Assembly: GCA_033977485.1 (NCBI GenBank)
Contig: CM066992.1
Span: 102,188,140-102,252,139, forward strand
Direction: 5' to 3'
Length of the DNA stretch: 64,000 nt
From: Hydrangea macrophylla
Taxonomy: Eukaryota; Streptophyta; Magnoliopsida; Cornales; Hydrangeaceae
Below are positions 45,983 through 55,128 of the stretch, piece after piece. The translations under genes and the position numbers were made by a program. The notes beneath the pieces are model-generated. The model was not told the DNA's origin and made no database searches. It worked only from the letters and a program-made list of their open reading frames with translations. Each line of letters begins with the position of its first letter. Within the stretch, counting starts at the first letter, position 1.

Positions 45983-47920
45983 ATGGCGGACATTGTGAAA
46001 CAAATCCTAGCAAAGCCCATACAATTAGCCGATCACGTCACCAAAGGCGCCGACGACGCCAGCTCATTCAAGCAAGAGTGCGCCGAGATCAAAGCGAAGA
46101 CGGAGAAGCTGGCGGGACTTCTCCGGCAGGCGGCGCGTGCGAGCAACGACCTCTACGAGCGCCCCACGCGCCGCATCATCGACGACACCGAACAGGTCCT
46201 CGACAAGGCCCTAGCCCTCATCTTCAAGTGCCGCGCCAACGGAGTCAAACGCGTTTTCACTATCATCCCCACCGCCGCGTTTCGCAAGACGTCGCAGCAG
46301 CTCGAGAATTCAATCGGCGACGTTTCGTGGCTCCTCCGGGTGTCCACTCCGGCCGACGACCGCGACGACGAGTATTTGGGGCTCCCTCCTATCGCCGCCA
46401 ACGAGCCGATCCTATGCTTAATTTGGGAACAAATCGCGATCCTCTGTTCCGGGTCAATCGAAGAAAGAGCCGACGCGGCCGCCTCGCTCGTCTCTCTGGC
46501 TCGGGACAACGATCGCTACGTGAAGCTCATAATCGAGGAAGGTGGGGTCGCGCCATTGTTGAAATTGGCGAAAGAGGGGCGCATGGAGGGTCAAGAGAGC
46601 GCTGCGAGAGCGATTGGTCTTCTGGGACGTGACCCGGAAAGCGTCGAACACATTGTGAACGCTGGTGTCTGCTCAGTGTTTGCGAAAATGCTCAAAGAAG
46701 GTCACATGAAGGTTCAGGTTATGGTGGCTTGGGCTGTGTCTGAATTAGCCGCAAATCACCCGAAATGCCAAGACCACTTTGCCCAGAACAACACCATTCG
46801 ATTGCTTGTGAGTCATCTTGCTTTTGAAACAATTCAAGAACATAGTAAGTATGTGATTCCAAATAAACAAACCATGTCAATACACACAGTTGTTATGGCA
46901 AATTCATCAAATCCCGTTTCCAGCAACAAACAAGACGATGATGAAAAGAAAATCTCCGGTCAGATTTCTCGCCCAACGGGCAGTGAAACTCAAAATCAAA
47001 TGCACAATGTGATTACAAACACTATGGCCATGAAAACTCAATCCAAGGAAAACCCGAATCAATCCAAAACTAGCCTCAACACTTCAAAATCAAACCAACA
47101 TAACCACAACCAGTTCAATGTTAATATAGCCGGGACTAGCATTAAGGGGAGAGAGTATGAAGACCCAAGCACAAAAGCCCAAATGAAAGCAATGGCCGCG
47201 AGAGCTCTTTGGCATTTATGCTCCGGAAATGTACAAATATGCCGAAGCATAACAGAGTCAAGAGCGCTTTTATGCTTTGCAGTTTTGTTAGAGAAAGGCC
47301 CTGATGAAGTTCAATACAACTCGGCCATGGCGCTTATGGAAATCACAGCAGTAGCAGAGGCAAATGCAGAATTGAGACGCTCTGCGTTTAAGCCCACCTC
47401 ACCGGCTGCGAAAGCTGTGGTGGACCAGTTAGTGAAAATAATTGATAAAGCCGATTCGGACCTATTAATACCCTGCATCAACTCAATTGGACACTTGGCT
47501 AGAACATTCAGAGCCACCGAAACAAGAATCATAGCCCCCTTGGTTCGACTTCTTGATGAGAGGGAAGCTGAGGTCACTAGGGAAGCTGCAATTGCACTAA
47601 CCAAATTTGCTTGCACCGATAATTATCTACACGTTAATCACTCAAAGGCGATAATCGAGTCAGGGGGTGCTAAGCATTTGATTCAGCTTGTTTATTTTGG
47701 TGAACAAATTGTTCAATTATCGGCTTTGATTCTATTAGGTTACATTGCATTGCATGTTCCAGATAGTGAGGTTTTAGCCCAAGAAGAGGTTCTTATTGTG
47801 CTTGAGTGGGCTTCAAAGCAAGGGGCTTTGATGCAGGACCCAGAAGTTGAAACACTGTTATTGGAAGCCAAGAGTAGATTGGAACTCTATCAGTCTAGAG
47901 GTTCAAGAGGATTTCATTAA
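45983..47920 (+). CDS. ARO: ARMADILLO REPEAT ONLY (ARO) family protein
   Basis: Intronless gene of 645 residues. The N-terminus MADIVKQILAKPIQLADHV, the long conserved region through LAGLLRQAARASNDLYERPT and the GDVSWLLRVS segment (about residues 1-125) are diagnostic of plant ARO proteins. Armadillo repeats follow at about 155-285 (for example EEGGVAPLLKLAKEGRMEG) and about 390-635. They are separated by a hydrophilic Ser/Asn/Gln/Lys-rich linker at about 288-388. Family members are 600-670 residues and usually single-exon, so length and structure fit. In Arabidopsis, AROs act at the plasma membrane as scaffolds that confine ROP GTPase signalling in tip-growing and other polar cells (ARO1 in pollen). 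I cannot tell which paralogue this is. The start is the ATG at 45983; upstream in-frame codons begin at a GTG. The frame is intact. The first ~650 bp are much GC-richer than the rest, producing false ORFs on both strands. Confidence 0.95.
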   Translation: MADIVKQILAKPIQLADHVTKGADDASSFKQECAEIKAKTEKLAGLLRQAARASNDLYERPTRRIIDDTEQVLDKALALIFKCRANGVKRVFTIIPTAAFRKTSQQLENSIGDVSWLLRVSTPADDRDDEYLGLPPIAANEPILCLIWEQIAILCSGSIEERADAAASLVSLARDNDRYVKLIIEEGGVAPLLKLAKEGRMEGQESAARAIGLLGRDPESVEHIVNAGVCSVFAKMLKEGHMKVQVMVAWAVSELAANHPKCQDHFAQNNTIRLLVSHLAFETIQEHSKYVIPNKQTMSIHTVVMANSSNPVSSNKQDDDEKKISGQISRPTGSETQNQMHNVITNTMAMKTQSKENPNQSKTSLNTSKSNQHNHNQFNVNIAGTSIKGREYEDPSTKAQMKAMAARALWHLCSGNVQICRSITESRALLCFAVLLEKGPDEVQYNSAMALMEITAVAEANAELRRSAFKPTSPAAKAVVDQLVKIIDKADSDLLIPCINSIGHLARTFRATETRIIAPLVRLLDEREAEVTREAAIALTKFACTDNYLHVNHSKAIIESGGAKHLIQLVYFGEQIVQLSALILLGYIALHVPDSEVLAQEEVLIVLEWASKQGALMQDPEVETLLLEAKSRLELYQSRGSRGFH

Positions 47921-48753
47921 TTCTATCTATTTTGTACATTATAGGTGAGAAAAAAATATTTCAGGTTTGTTTGTTTGGTTTTTTTTTTTTTTTTTTTTAA
48001 ATATAAATGGTTCTGCTCTATTTCAGTAACATATATATGGAATGTATATAGACTTTAGCTGTGTAATCAATATTTTCTTATGAGTCCTGGTTTTGTATAA
48101 TATTTCTACTGAAGTATCCAGATTTGTTCAATGTTCTTGCAATGTCTTTTTATTCTTTACATTTTTTTTGGACCCCGGTTAAAAGGCATGAACTGGTTGT
48201 TGATATGTCCTTATTGTGATATGTAATATCTAGGTAGTTTGTCCCCAAAATACATCGTAAAAAATCTGCGTCAAACAAAAAAGACCAAGACCACAACCAA
48301 CGACTTGACTGTGACAATGATCACGACCCAAAGACTTAGGCCGGGACAAACCCATGCTGGTGCGACATCCCAAGTAACGATACACTATGTGCACGCCCAC
48401 TCATAATATTCTCTCCTTCCCAATAGATTGTCTCAATTCTCATTCTAGACGGTTCATTCTGGAGCTTCAATCATCCATGTGTTACATCTCCTCACTATTC
48501 CATTCCTAAAAGAATTCACGGTATGCAAGTTGGTCTAAAATAAAATTTTGATTCTTCTCCCTAATATATACCACCCTTTTTTTTTTGGGTAGGGATTGGG
48601 GTTATTTATTTGGTTCTGTTTTTTGCAATTTTCTTTCGTACAAATGATGTTTTCATATTTGGGTCAAATCGTACAAATGACATGGTAATAGGGAATTAGA
48701 AGCAAAAACAAAGGAATTAAGATTTTACAAAATTCTTTGGAGGAACTAAAAGG

Positions 48754-48764
48754 TTTTTTTTTTT

Positions 48765-48795
<31 letters not shown>

Positions 48796-48800
48796 GGGGG
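48754..48800. repeat. T21-G26 homopolymer junction
   Basis: Twenty-one T directly followed by twenty-six G. Long G runs are rare in plant DNA and can fold into quadruplexes; they are also a common place for sequencing or assembly error. Confidence 0.85.
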
Positions 48801-48855
48801 AGGAGTTGTAAACCTTTGGATGAAAAATTAGTTATAAATACATCTCTGACATCCT

Positions 48856-48985
48856 AAGGAATCCTATGGCTCATTTCTCATTCAAAACTATACGGTGCTA
48901 GCTTACAATAATATTACCCAAAATATAGGAATCGTGTGGCTCCTTTCTCATCCAAAACTATACGGTGCTTACAATAACATTAACC
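48856..48985. repeat. Imperfect direct repeat (about 66 bp)
   Basis: AGGAATCCTATGGCTCATTT ... AACTATACGGTGCTAGCTTA repeats as AGGAATCGTGTGGCTCCTTT ... AACTATACGGTGCTTACAAT, followed in both by ACAATAAyATTAmCCAA-type sequence. Confidence 0.75.
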
Positions 48986-49388
48986 AAGATATTTAAGATT
49001 ATTTTTGGGCACATAGACAATGGTTTCTTCCATTCAATTAAACAAAATAAAGCCTTTTAAATATAATCAATGCTTTGTTTAAAGCTTTGTAAATGAAGCC
49101 CCAGCGCCAATAGTTTATTGTTCATCTAATTAGGTTGGGTTGGTTGGACTAGCAGAGCGTTACTTTGGCGTTCTATCTTCATTAAGTTAATAACTGTTTG
49201 ACTAAAGCGAAGGATCAAGGAAGTTCCACCTTAATTAATTGCAAAAATTTACTTATGGATATATGTGTGTGTGTGTGTGTCAAAGCTCAAAAGTTAATAT
49301 AGTTGATACACGTGAAAGCTGAAAAGTTAAACCGACCATGTAAAAACGTGTTGGTCAGGCTACTCAACTTCGGCGTTAGAATCTTAAA

Positions 49389-49563
49389 TTTTTTTTTTTT
49401 TTTGGGTAACCGTGGGTGTCCGGGTCAGCTTGCGGGCACCTCGACTAATCCCAAGAGGCCAGGGTGTCCGGGTGAATCACCTGTGGCCACCCCCTTGAGA
49501 TTCGAACTTGAGACCTCTGAGTATAACACCCAGAGCCCTTGCCATCCGGCCACAAGGGAAGTG
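49389..49563 (-). mobile_element. Au-type SINE, copy 3, with TSD
   Basis: Minus strand. A T run (the tail) at 49389-49403, then the complement of the Au 3' part (GCACCTCGACTAATCCC; reversed, GGGATTAGTCGAGGTGC), box B complement (GAGATTCGAACTTGAG) and box A complement (GCCATCCGGCCACAAGG). GTTAGAATCTTAAA is repeated at 49375-49388 and 49564-49577. A plus-strand ORF over it is incidental. Confidence 0.88.
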
Positions 49564-49577
49564 GTTAGAATCTTAAA

Positions 49578-50606
49578 ATTAAAGAGTGGAACTTTCATGT
49601 TAAATGGTAACGACGAACTGTTAATTTGTTGGTCTCTGAATTAATTTGATGTCAAGAATTTTAAGTCTTCTGGTTCTGGAGAAAACAATATTAGAGAGAG
49701 ATGAAAAACTTATGTAAAGTCGTAGTACCACAAACACTCATAATCATGAATTTTGACAACTGATGCTTCCAACAAATATACAACTGAATTTAGAAGAGTA
49801 CCATTAATTCCGAGTCCTCCCTCGTTGTGAGAAAATATTCAATGCAACCGTGTTTTCAATGGTTTAAAGCATAAAGAATTAATGTGGTATTTCTAATCTT
49901 CGTGTCAAGATAAGGAAGGAGGGAGGGTAGGGAGAGATTTGGAGTCTGATTTGTCCAATGAGACACAACAGTAAACTAAAATTGGGTCGCGTCAGATCGA
50001 AATGAAATCTATGCAATGTTTGGTTTGCATAGTGAAGAAAATAAAAAGTAGGAAAAGAAAAGAAATGTTTCTCGTAGAGGAGCTCATGCCTACCTGATAC
50101 ATTTCATGGGAACTATTTGGAAAGGCATAAAACCAGTTATATGACACGCAAGCGAACGAATTTCACAAATTCAAGTGTACATTTGGTAGAGGCCCTTTTG
50201 TGTGCATGGAAGTCTATGCTCAACATAAAATAATAGTTAAAACTTTTCTGTATCAAACCAAAATGATGCTAGTTTTCCTAAGAACTAAATTTAAAAGGAA
50301 TGAGAGTGTACCCTACCATATTGCTTTGTGTTTCCCAACTAGGGCCCTAGAATCAAGAGTTTAAAATTGTTAAAAATGTAATGAGAAATCGTTTTAAAAT
50401 TTTTAAAATATAATCAAGGGAACTAATATTCTTTATTTTTATTTCTTCGCTAAATTTGCAAACCATGTATCAAGTAGAGCCCTAGGCTGTGTTTTTTTCT
50501 TGGATTTAGTGAGGGAAAAGAAAATAAAACATAAAGGAATCTTTTTATCATTTGTTAGGTTCATAAGAAAAATGACCAGTAAAATAGAAAAGAAAAGAGA
50601 ATAAGT
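49578..50606. other. Intergenic DNA
   Basis: AT-rich; no gene, RNA or element ends recognised. Confidence 0.5.
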
Positions 50607-51135
50607 TAAGAAATAGGGTTAAATACACTTACACCCCCTGTGGTTTGACTAATTTGCACTTACCCCCCTTGTGCTTTAAATTTTGCACTAACACCCTTGT
50701 GGTTTGGACTAAAGTGCAATTATGACTTTTTCCATCCAAATTAGCTGGGTTTTAAACTTAATTGGGAGCCCTAATTTGAAGGAAAAAATGACTTTTTTGC
50801 TCCTGAAAGTCACATTAAAGGAAAATAAGTCATAAATCACTTTCTTTGGGTCAAGCACATGACCTTTCCCAAGAAAATCCTAAAAAATATCAAAGATTCT
50901 TTCTTACCCAATTCAAAATCATACGTTTCTCCCTAAACAAATTGAAGTAAATAGATTTTATTTTTAATATTGTTTTGAAGATTTGGGGGTAATTTGGTCA
51001 TTTTAGCTTGCTTCATTAGCTAATTTTAACTGTTGCACTTTAGTCCGATCCACAGAGAATACTAGCGCACTAGAAAAGGGTAAGTGCAAATCGGCCAAAA
51101 CACAAGGGTGTAAATGCATTTAACCCTAAGAAATA
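50607..51135. mobile_element. Mutator-like MITE, 9-bp TSD TAAGAAATA
   Basis: TAAGAAATA flanks both sides (50607-50615 and 51127-51135). The 511-bp element starts GGGTTAAATACACTTACACC and its right end in reverse complement starts GGGTTAAATGCATTTACACC. Inverted repeats continue for about 50 bp (TTTGCACTTACCC in both). A 9-bp duplication with long TIRs fits Mutator-like elements. No transposase. Confidence 0.8.
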
Positions 51136-52354
51136 AATTAAATATTTTAAATTTTGTGAGTCATTTTGCTTTCTAGTTATTCATGTATTAGAATTGTATT
51201 TAATTTTTTTTTAAAACTTTTAATGCTGATCAAGAATGGAGCGAAACACAAAAGAAAACATGTCCATGAATTAAACATATCCTTTGGGCCAATTTGTTTA
51301 TTTGTGGAGGGATGCGTCTCAAAAAACAGTAGACTGGGCAATCCCTATTTGAGTACGTCCTAAAATGACAATACCTAAGCCCAAAACATCCGGGCCATCG
51401 TAATAGGTCGAATAAAGAGATTGATGGGCCGGGCCCACTAATTTAAATCCCGAAAAATAATACTACTGCCATGCCCCAATTAGGGTTGTAATTGAGCCGA
51501 ACTTTTTGAATTCAAGTCGAGCTCGAATCTAGTTTTAAGAGGTGGCATGTTGTTTAAACTTGAGCTTGACTCGTTTATTATCGAATCGAGCCGAGCCTAA
51601 CTGTTATCAAGTCGAGTCTCGAGCTCTTGTTAAGCGGCTCAACTCGTGTACACCCCCAATAGCAAGTTTAAGTTGCCAACCAAAACTCACAGACCAAGTT
51701 CAATGGTTGACAGCTGACATATATATATATATATATATATTACCTGAAACAATTATTTGACACATAAATTTAGGACTATGCACATTATAATATGCCAACA
51801 TGCTTTCAATTTTAAATACTTGCATTATAGATATATATATATATATAATATTCTTTCAATTTTAAATACTTGCATTCTATATATATATTATATATTTTTT
51901 TGTAATTATCATATATATATATATATGTATATAATATTATTTTAATTTTAAATACTTTGCATTATATATATACTACGAGTAATAACCCGTGCCCGTGGGC
52001 ACAAAGCGAAAAAAAGAAAAAGAAAAAACGAAAGAAGAAATTCAATACTTCAAAAGATTAAATCTTTTGCGTAAAATTGCTCATGTCATTCAAACCCACG
52101 TGAAATTAATTGAGACAAAAAAATGTGGTAATTTACAATAAACAAAGGCAAAAATAGACAAAAATGATACGGAGTAGAAAACAATGAATACCAAAATAAA
52201 AGTAGAAGCACTCTCTTGATCAAAATCGAAGCAGATTTATGTAACTAACAAAATTACAGTGGATGTCAACTTCATGCTTTGTTTAAAAAATTCTAAACTT
52301 ATACCAAAATGAGTACTGTAACATTAAATTCATTCATTCAAACTATTTAAACAT
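51136..52354. other. Intergenic DNA with repeats
   Basis: 51484-51660 (TAGGGTTGTAATTGAGCCG ... GGCTCAACTCGTGTACACCCCCA) is probably a decayed hAT-type MITE. 51715-51975 is TA-rich with three copies of TTTTAAATACTTGCATTATA or close variants. 51960-52350 is AT-rich without features. Confidence 0.5.
51800..51975. repeat. Three copies of a TTTTAAATACTTGCATT word between TA tracts
   Basis: The words lie near 51807, 51859 and 51943; each is followed by a TA microsatellite. Most likely expansion by slippage or unequal exchange around TA runs. Confidence 0.65.
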
Positions 52355-52446
52355 GGGTAATTCTTGGGACACAAATTTTATACAATTTCACACAACATCC
52401 TAAAAGATGTGTCTATCTCTCTCCTATGTCACTGTGGGGGTCACTG
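52355..52446. repeat. Left half of a family D fold-back MITE, cut by the chromovirus
   Basis: GTAATTCTTGGGACACAAAT ... AGATGTGTCTATCTCTCTCC ... TATGTCACTGTGGGGGTCACTG matches the left arm and tip of the family D copies. The sequence then stops abruptly at the first base of the chromovirus LTR. The matching right arm is not in the window. Confidence 0.72.
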
Positions 52447-53483
52447 TGTAACACCCTGTATTTTCTTTTCCATTAATAAATGAATATTTTCATTTTAATT
52501 TCTCCTTATAATATATATATCTGGGGTCAAATTGTAATTTTCAAAGATATGGAAAATATTTTCTGTGGTTTCAAAATCAATATCTATATTTTTGTACAAA
52601 CCGGGAATTTATTCCTACGCAAAAATAATTTTCAGTGCTTTTATATCAACCGTAAAATACCAGTTTTGGTCTTAATCTGCGTTATACTGCGTTTTGGGTG
52701 TGGGAGCACGTGAGCTCAACCACACCGGGAGAAATCTCCCTATAACTTGGAGCCTACTCATATCAGTTTATATATATTTGTGTATTAACTCTCAAAAATC
52801 TCACAGTCTCTCAATTCACTCTCTATCCCTCTCAATTTCTCTATTACTCTCTCTATTCTCTCTATCACTCTCCTGATCACTCTCTCAAGAACACACATAA
52901 CACACATACAGTATATACATACTCATACACACATAAATAGTTATATATATATATATTTGGAGAGCAAAATCAAGAACGGAGGAAAATCCTCAACGACGGA
53001 TATTACGGCGGAAGTTCTCGGCTTTTAATTTTCTGTATAATCGTCTCTGTGAGTATTATAAACTCACTCGCCATGTTTATATATGCGTATTTCAGTATAT
53101 ATAAGTGTGTATATGTGTATATATATGTATTTCACCATTGAAGCTTGAAATTGGAGTTTTGTAAAACTCAATCAAATTCAAATCCGTGAATTGGAAATGA
53201 AAGATCTTTGTCCCAATAAGCTGTGGTTCGAATCCTACGCAATAATTCATCCGTATCACGACGAACGGTTGATTTAAAGTTTTGACACTCTAACTTTAAA
53301 CGTGAAAATTAAGCGATACAATCCATATTAGTTAAAATTGATCGCGTATTCTTAATCTACGCGGAAAACCGAGGAGATCCATATATTACATGTCCTGGTA
53401 CGAACAGAATTTGAAAATGGGTAAATTTCAGTCCAGGAATTGAAAACAGGGGAAAAACGAAGAAGATGACATTGTGCAAGAAC

Positions 53484-53641
53484 TCGCGCGCGCGACCCGC
53501 TCGCGCGAGGCTCGCTCGCGCGGACCATTCCCCCCCTTCGCGCGCGCGATCCGCTCGCGCGACCTGTTCTGCCCCTTCGCGCGCGCGATCCGCTCGCGCG
53601 ATTTGTTCTTTCCTTCGCGCGCGCGACCCGCTCGCGCGACC
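53484..53641 (+). repeat. CpG-rich repeat in LTR1 (four units)
   Basis: Four units of roughly 35-50 bp built on CGCGCGCGAYCCGCTCGCGCGA, separated by short C- or T-rich spacers. LTR2 has two full units and one partial (60716-60812). The first unit contains the 20-mer also found in the Athila LTR. ORFs on both strands (53428-53848) are Ala/Arg-rich translations of this repeat. Confidence 0.9.
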
Positions 53642-53936
53642 TGGCAGTTTGAGCAGTTTCTGTATTTTCTTATTAGGGACTGTTTGGAAAATGTTTTAAA
53701 AGTTTTTAAAGAACTGTTTGGCAAAAATAATGTTTTAAAGGTCTATGTTTTAAGAATTGTACAAACAAGAACAACTAAGGTCAAAATTTATGCTCGTACG
53801 ATTATCCGGCTTTGTGATTTATTAATGGTGTTATTTATGAAACATTGACATACATAAAAGGGTTGAGGTTGGGTCAACATGCATGTGTGTGAGAAAGCGT
53901 GAAAAGAGTAAAGGGTGGCAGTTTGGTGTGTGACCT

Positions 53937-54289
53937 CAATATCGATCGGATAGTATTCCTGGTATTGGAGGTGATAGTGTTGTGTACGACTTAGATATCG
54001 ATCGGATAGTATTCCTGGTATCTAAGGCGCGTGTTTCGGATATTGATCGGATAGTATTCCTAATATCCTAAGCGATGGTGATAGTGTTGTGTACGACTTA
54101 GATATCGATCGGATAGTATTCCTGGTATCTAAGGCGCGCGTTTCGGATATTGATCGGATAGTATTCCTGATATCCGGAGCGATGGTTGGTTGTGATCGGT
54201 CTAGATATCGATCGGATAGTATTCCTGGTATCTGATGCAGTAGTGTGGTGTGTGACTTCAATACCGATCGGATAGTATTCCTGGTATTG
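53937..54289 (+). repeat. Seven-hairpin minisatellite in LTR1
   Basis: Seven units each have the loop GATCGGATAGTATTCCT (17 nt) between 7-nt arms: CAATATC/GGTATTG (53937), AGATATC/GGTATCT (53993), GGATATT/AATATCC (54038), AGATATC/GGTATCT (54100), GGATATT/GATATCC (54145), AGATATC/GGTATCT (54203), CAATACC/GGTATTG (54259). Every stem pairs fully, counting G-U wobble. Spacers between units vary. It lies downstream of the TATA box, so it would be in the 5' leader of the transcript. The minus-strand ORF at 54022-54411 is a repeat translation. Confidence 0.92.
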
Positions 54290-54962
54290 GAGGCGATAGT
54301 GTAGCGTGTGAATTTGATGACTGAATACTTATTACTCCTGGTAGCTGAAATGATGTGTTGATTGAATTGGATTGTTCTAAAGGAAAGTATTGGCAAAATA
54401 AGATGTTTCACAATTCATGTACAATTTCGTATTTACTTCTTACTATATTCCCCCGTGATTCATGTTGGAATTGGAACCTTGAATCTATTGCTTTTAAAGT
54501 TAAATTGCACCGTTGTTTATATGCTTATATATACATTGCGAGCACTTGTTTATTTTACTCACCAGCTTTCATAAGCTGACGGCGTTGATGCGTCCTAGAC
54601 TGTATGTCCAGATTTTCAGGAGCAGGAGCAGCCAGGGTACTTCGACTATGCTAGTTAGAGGCAGGGAACTTCCCAGGAGGCTGCTTATTATTTTCCTATG
54701 TCTTTCATTTTTGAAGTTGTAATAGACTGGAGAATAGTTTTTGAATAAGGGCGTTTTGTGCCTAAGACATTGACTTATGTAATAGTTTAGTAAGTTTTAA
54801 ATTTCGGAGCTTATGTTTATTAGTATCCTTTCTTTTAGAAATGTTGTTAAGTTATTTGTTTGCAGGGACAATTGGTCATACTCACTTGTCACGACCTACG
54901 AGTCCATAAAGGAAATTAAATGCTTTCCTGAATTATGCTACGTCGGGGCGTGACAGGCTTTT

Positions 54963-54975
54963 TGGTATCAGAGCC
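54963..54975 (+). other. Primer binding site, internal region 1
   Basis: TGGTATCAGAGCC, complementary to initiator tRNA-Met, seven bases after LTR1. Confidence 0.88.
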
Positions 54976-55128
54976 AGGTTATGGCTCGACCAATTGTCCA
55001 GAACACATAGGATCTCCCGTTAAGATAGAATTAAGATAAGATAGTTCAACTTCATTCCGTGTTTAGTCATTTCCTATCATTTAGAATTTTCCTTCTTCTC
55101 GAGAGGTTGACCGAATTCTTGTTGATCA

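Larger units (their letters stand above)
47921..49374. other. ARO 3' flank and intergenic DNA
   Basis: AT-rich 3' UTR-like sequence to about 48150, then no gene. Includes a T21-G26 homopolymer junction (48754-48800) and a 66-bp imperfect direct repeat (48856-48985). Confidence 0.55.
52447..54955 (+). repeat. Chromovirus LTR1
   Basis: 2,509 bp, TGTAACACC...CGTGACA. TATA box TTATATATATTTG at about 52768-52780, followed by a CTCTCT-rich leader. Carries four CpG-rich units (53484-53641) and the seven-hairpin array (53937-54289). Differs from LTR2 at roughly eight single positions by eye, a TA-run length difference and two extra CpG units. Confidence 0.93.

Noticed and set aside
45946..46632. 228-codon Arg-rich frame, and minus-strand frames over the ARO gene start
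   Set aside because: They are alternative-frame readings of the GC-rich 5' part of the ARO coding sequence, which has clear protein homology in its own frame.
53428..53848. Three Ala/Arg-rich ORFs in LTR1
   Set aside because: They read the CGCGCG repeat in different frames and shorten or vanish in LTR2 when unit number changes.
53937..54289. CRISPR-like array
   Set aside because: The repeats have irregular spacers of repetitive origin, lie inside a plant LTR, and are duplicated exactly in the second LTR.
54022..54411. 129-codon minus-strand ORF, duplicated at 61193-61582
   Set aside because: It is a translation of the hairpin minisatellite; conservation in the second LTR reflects recent duplication.
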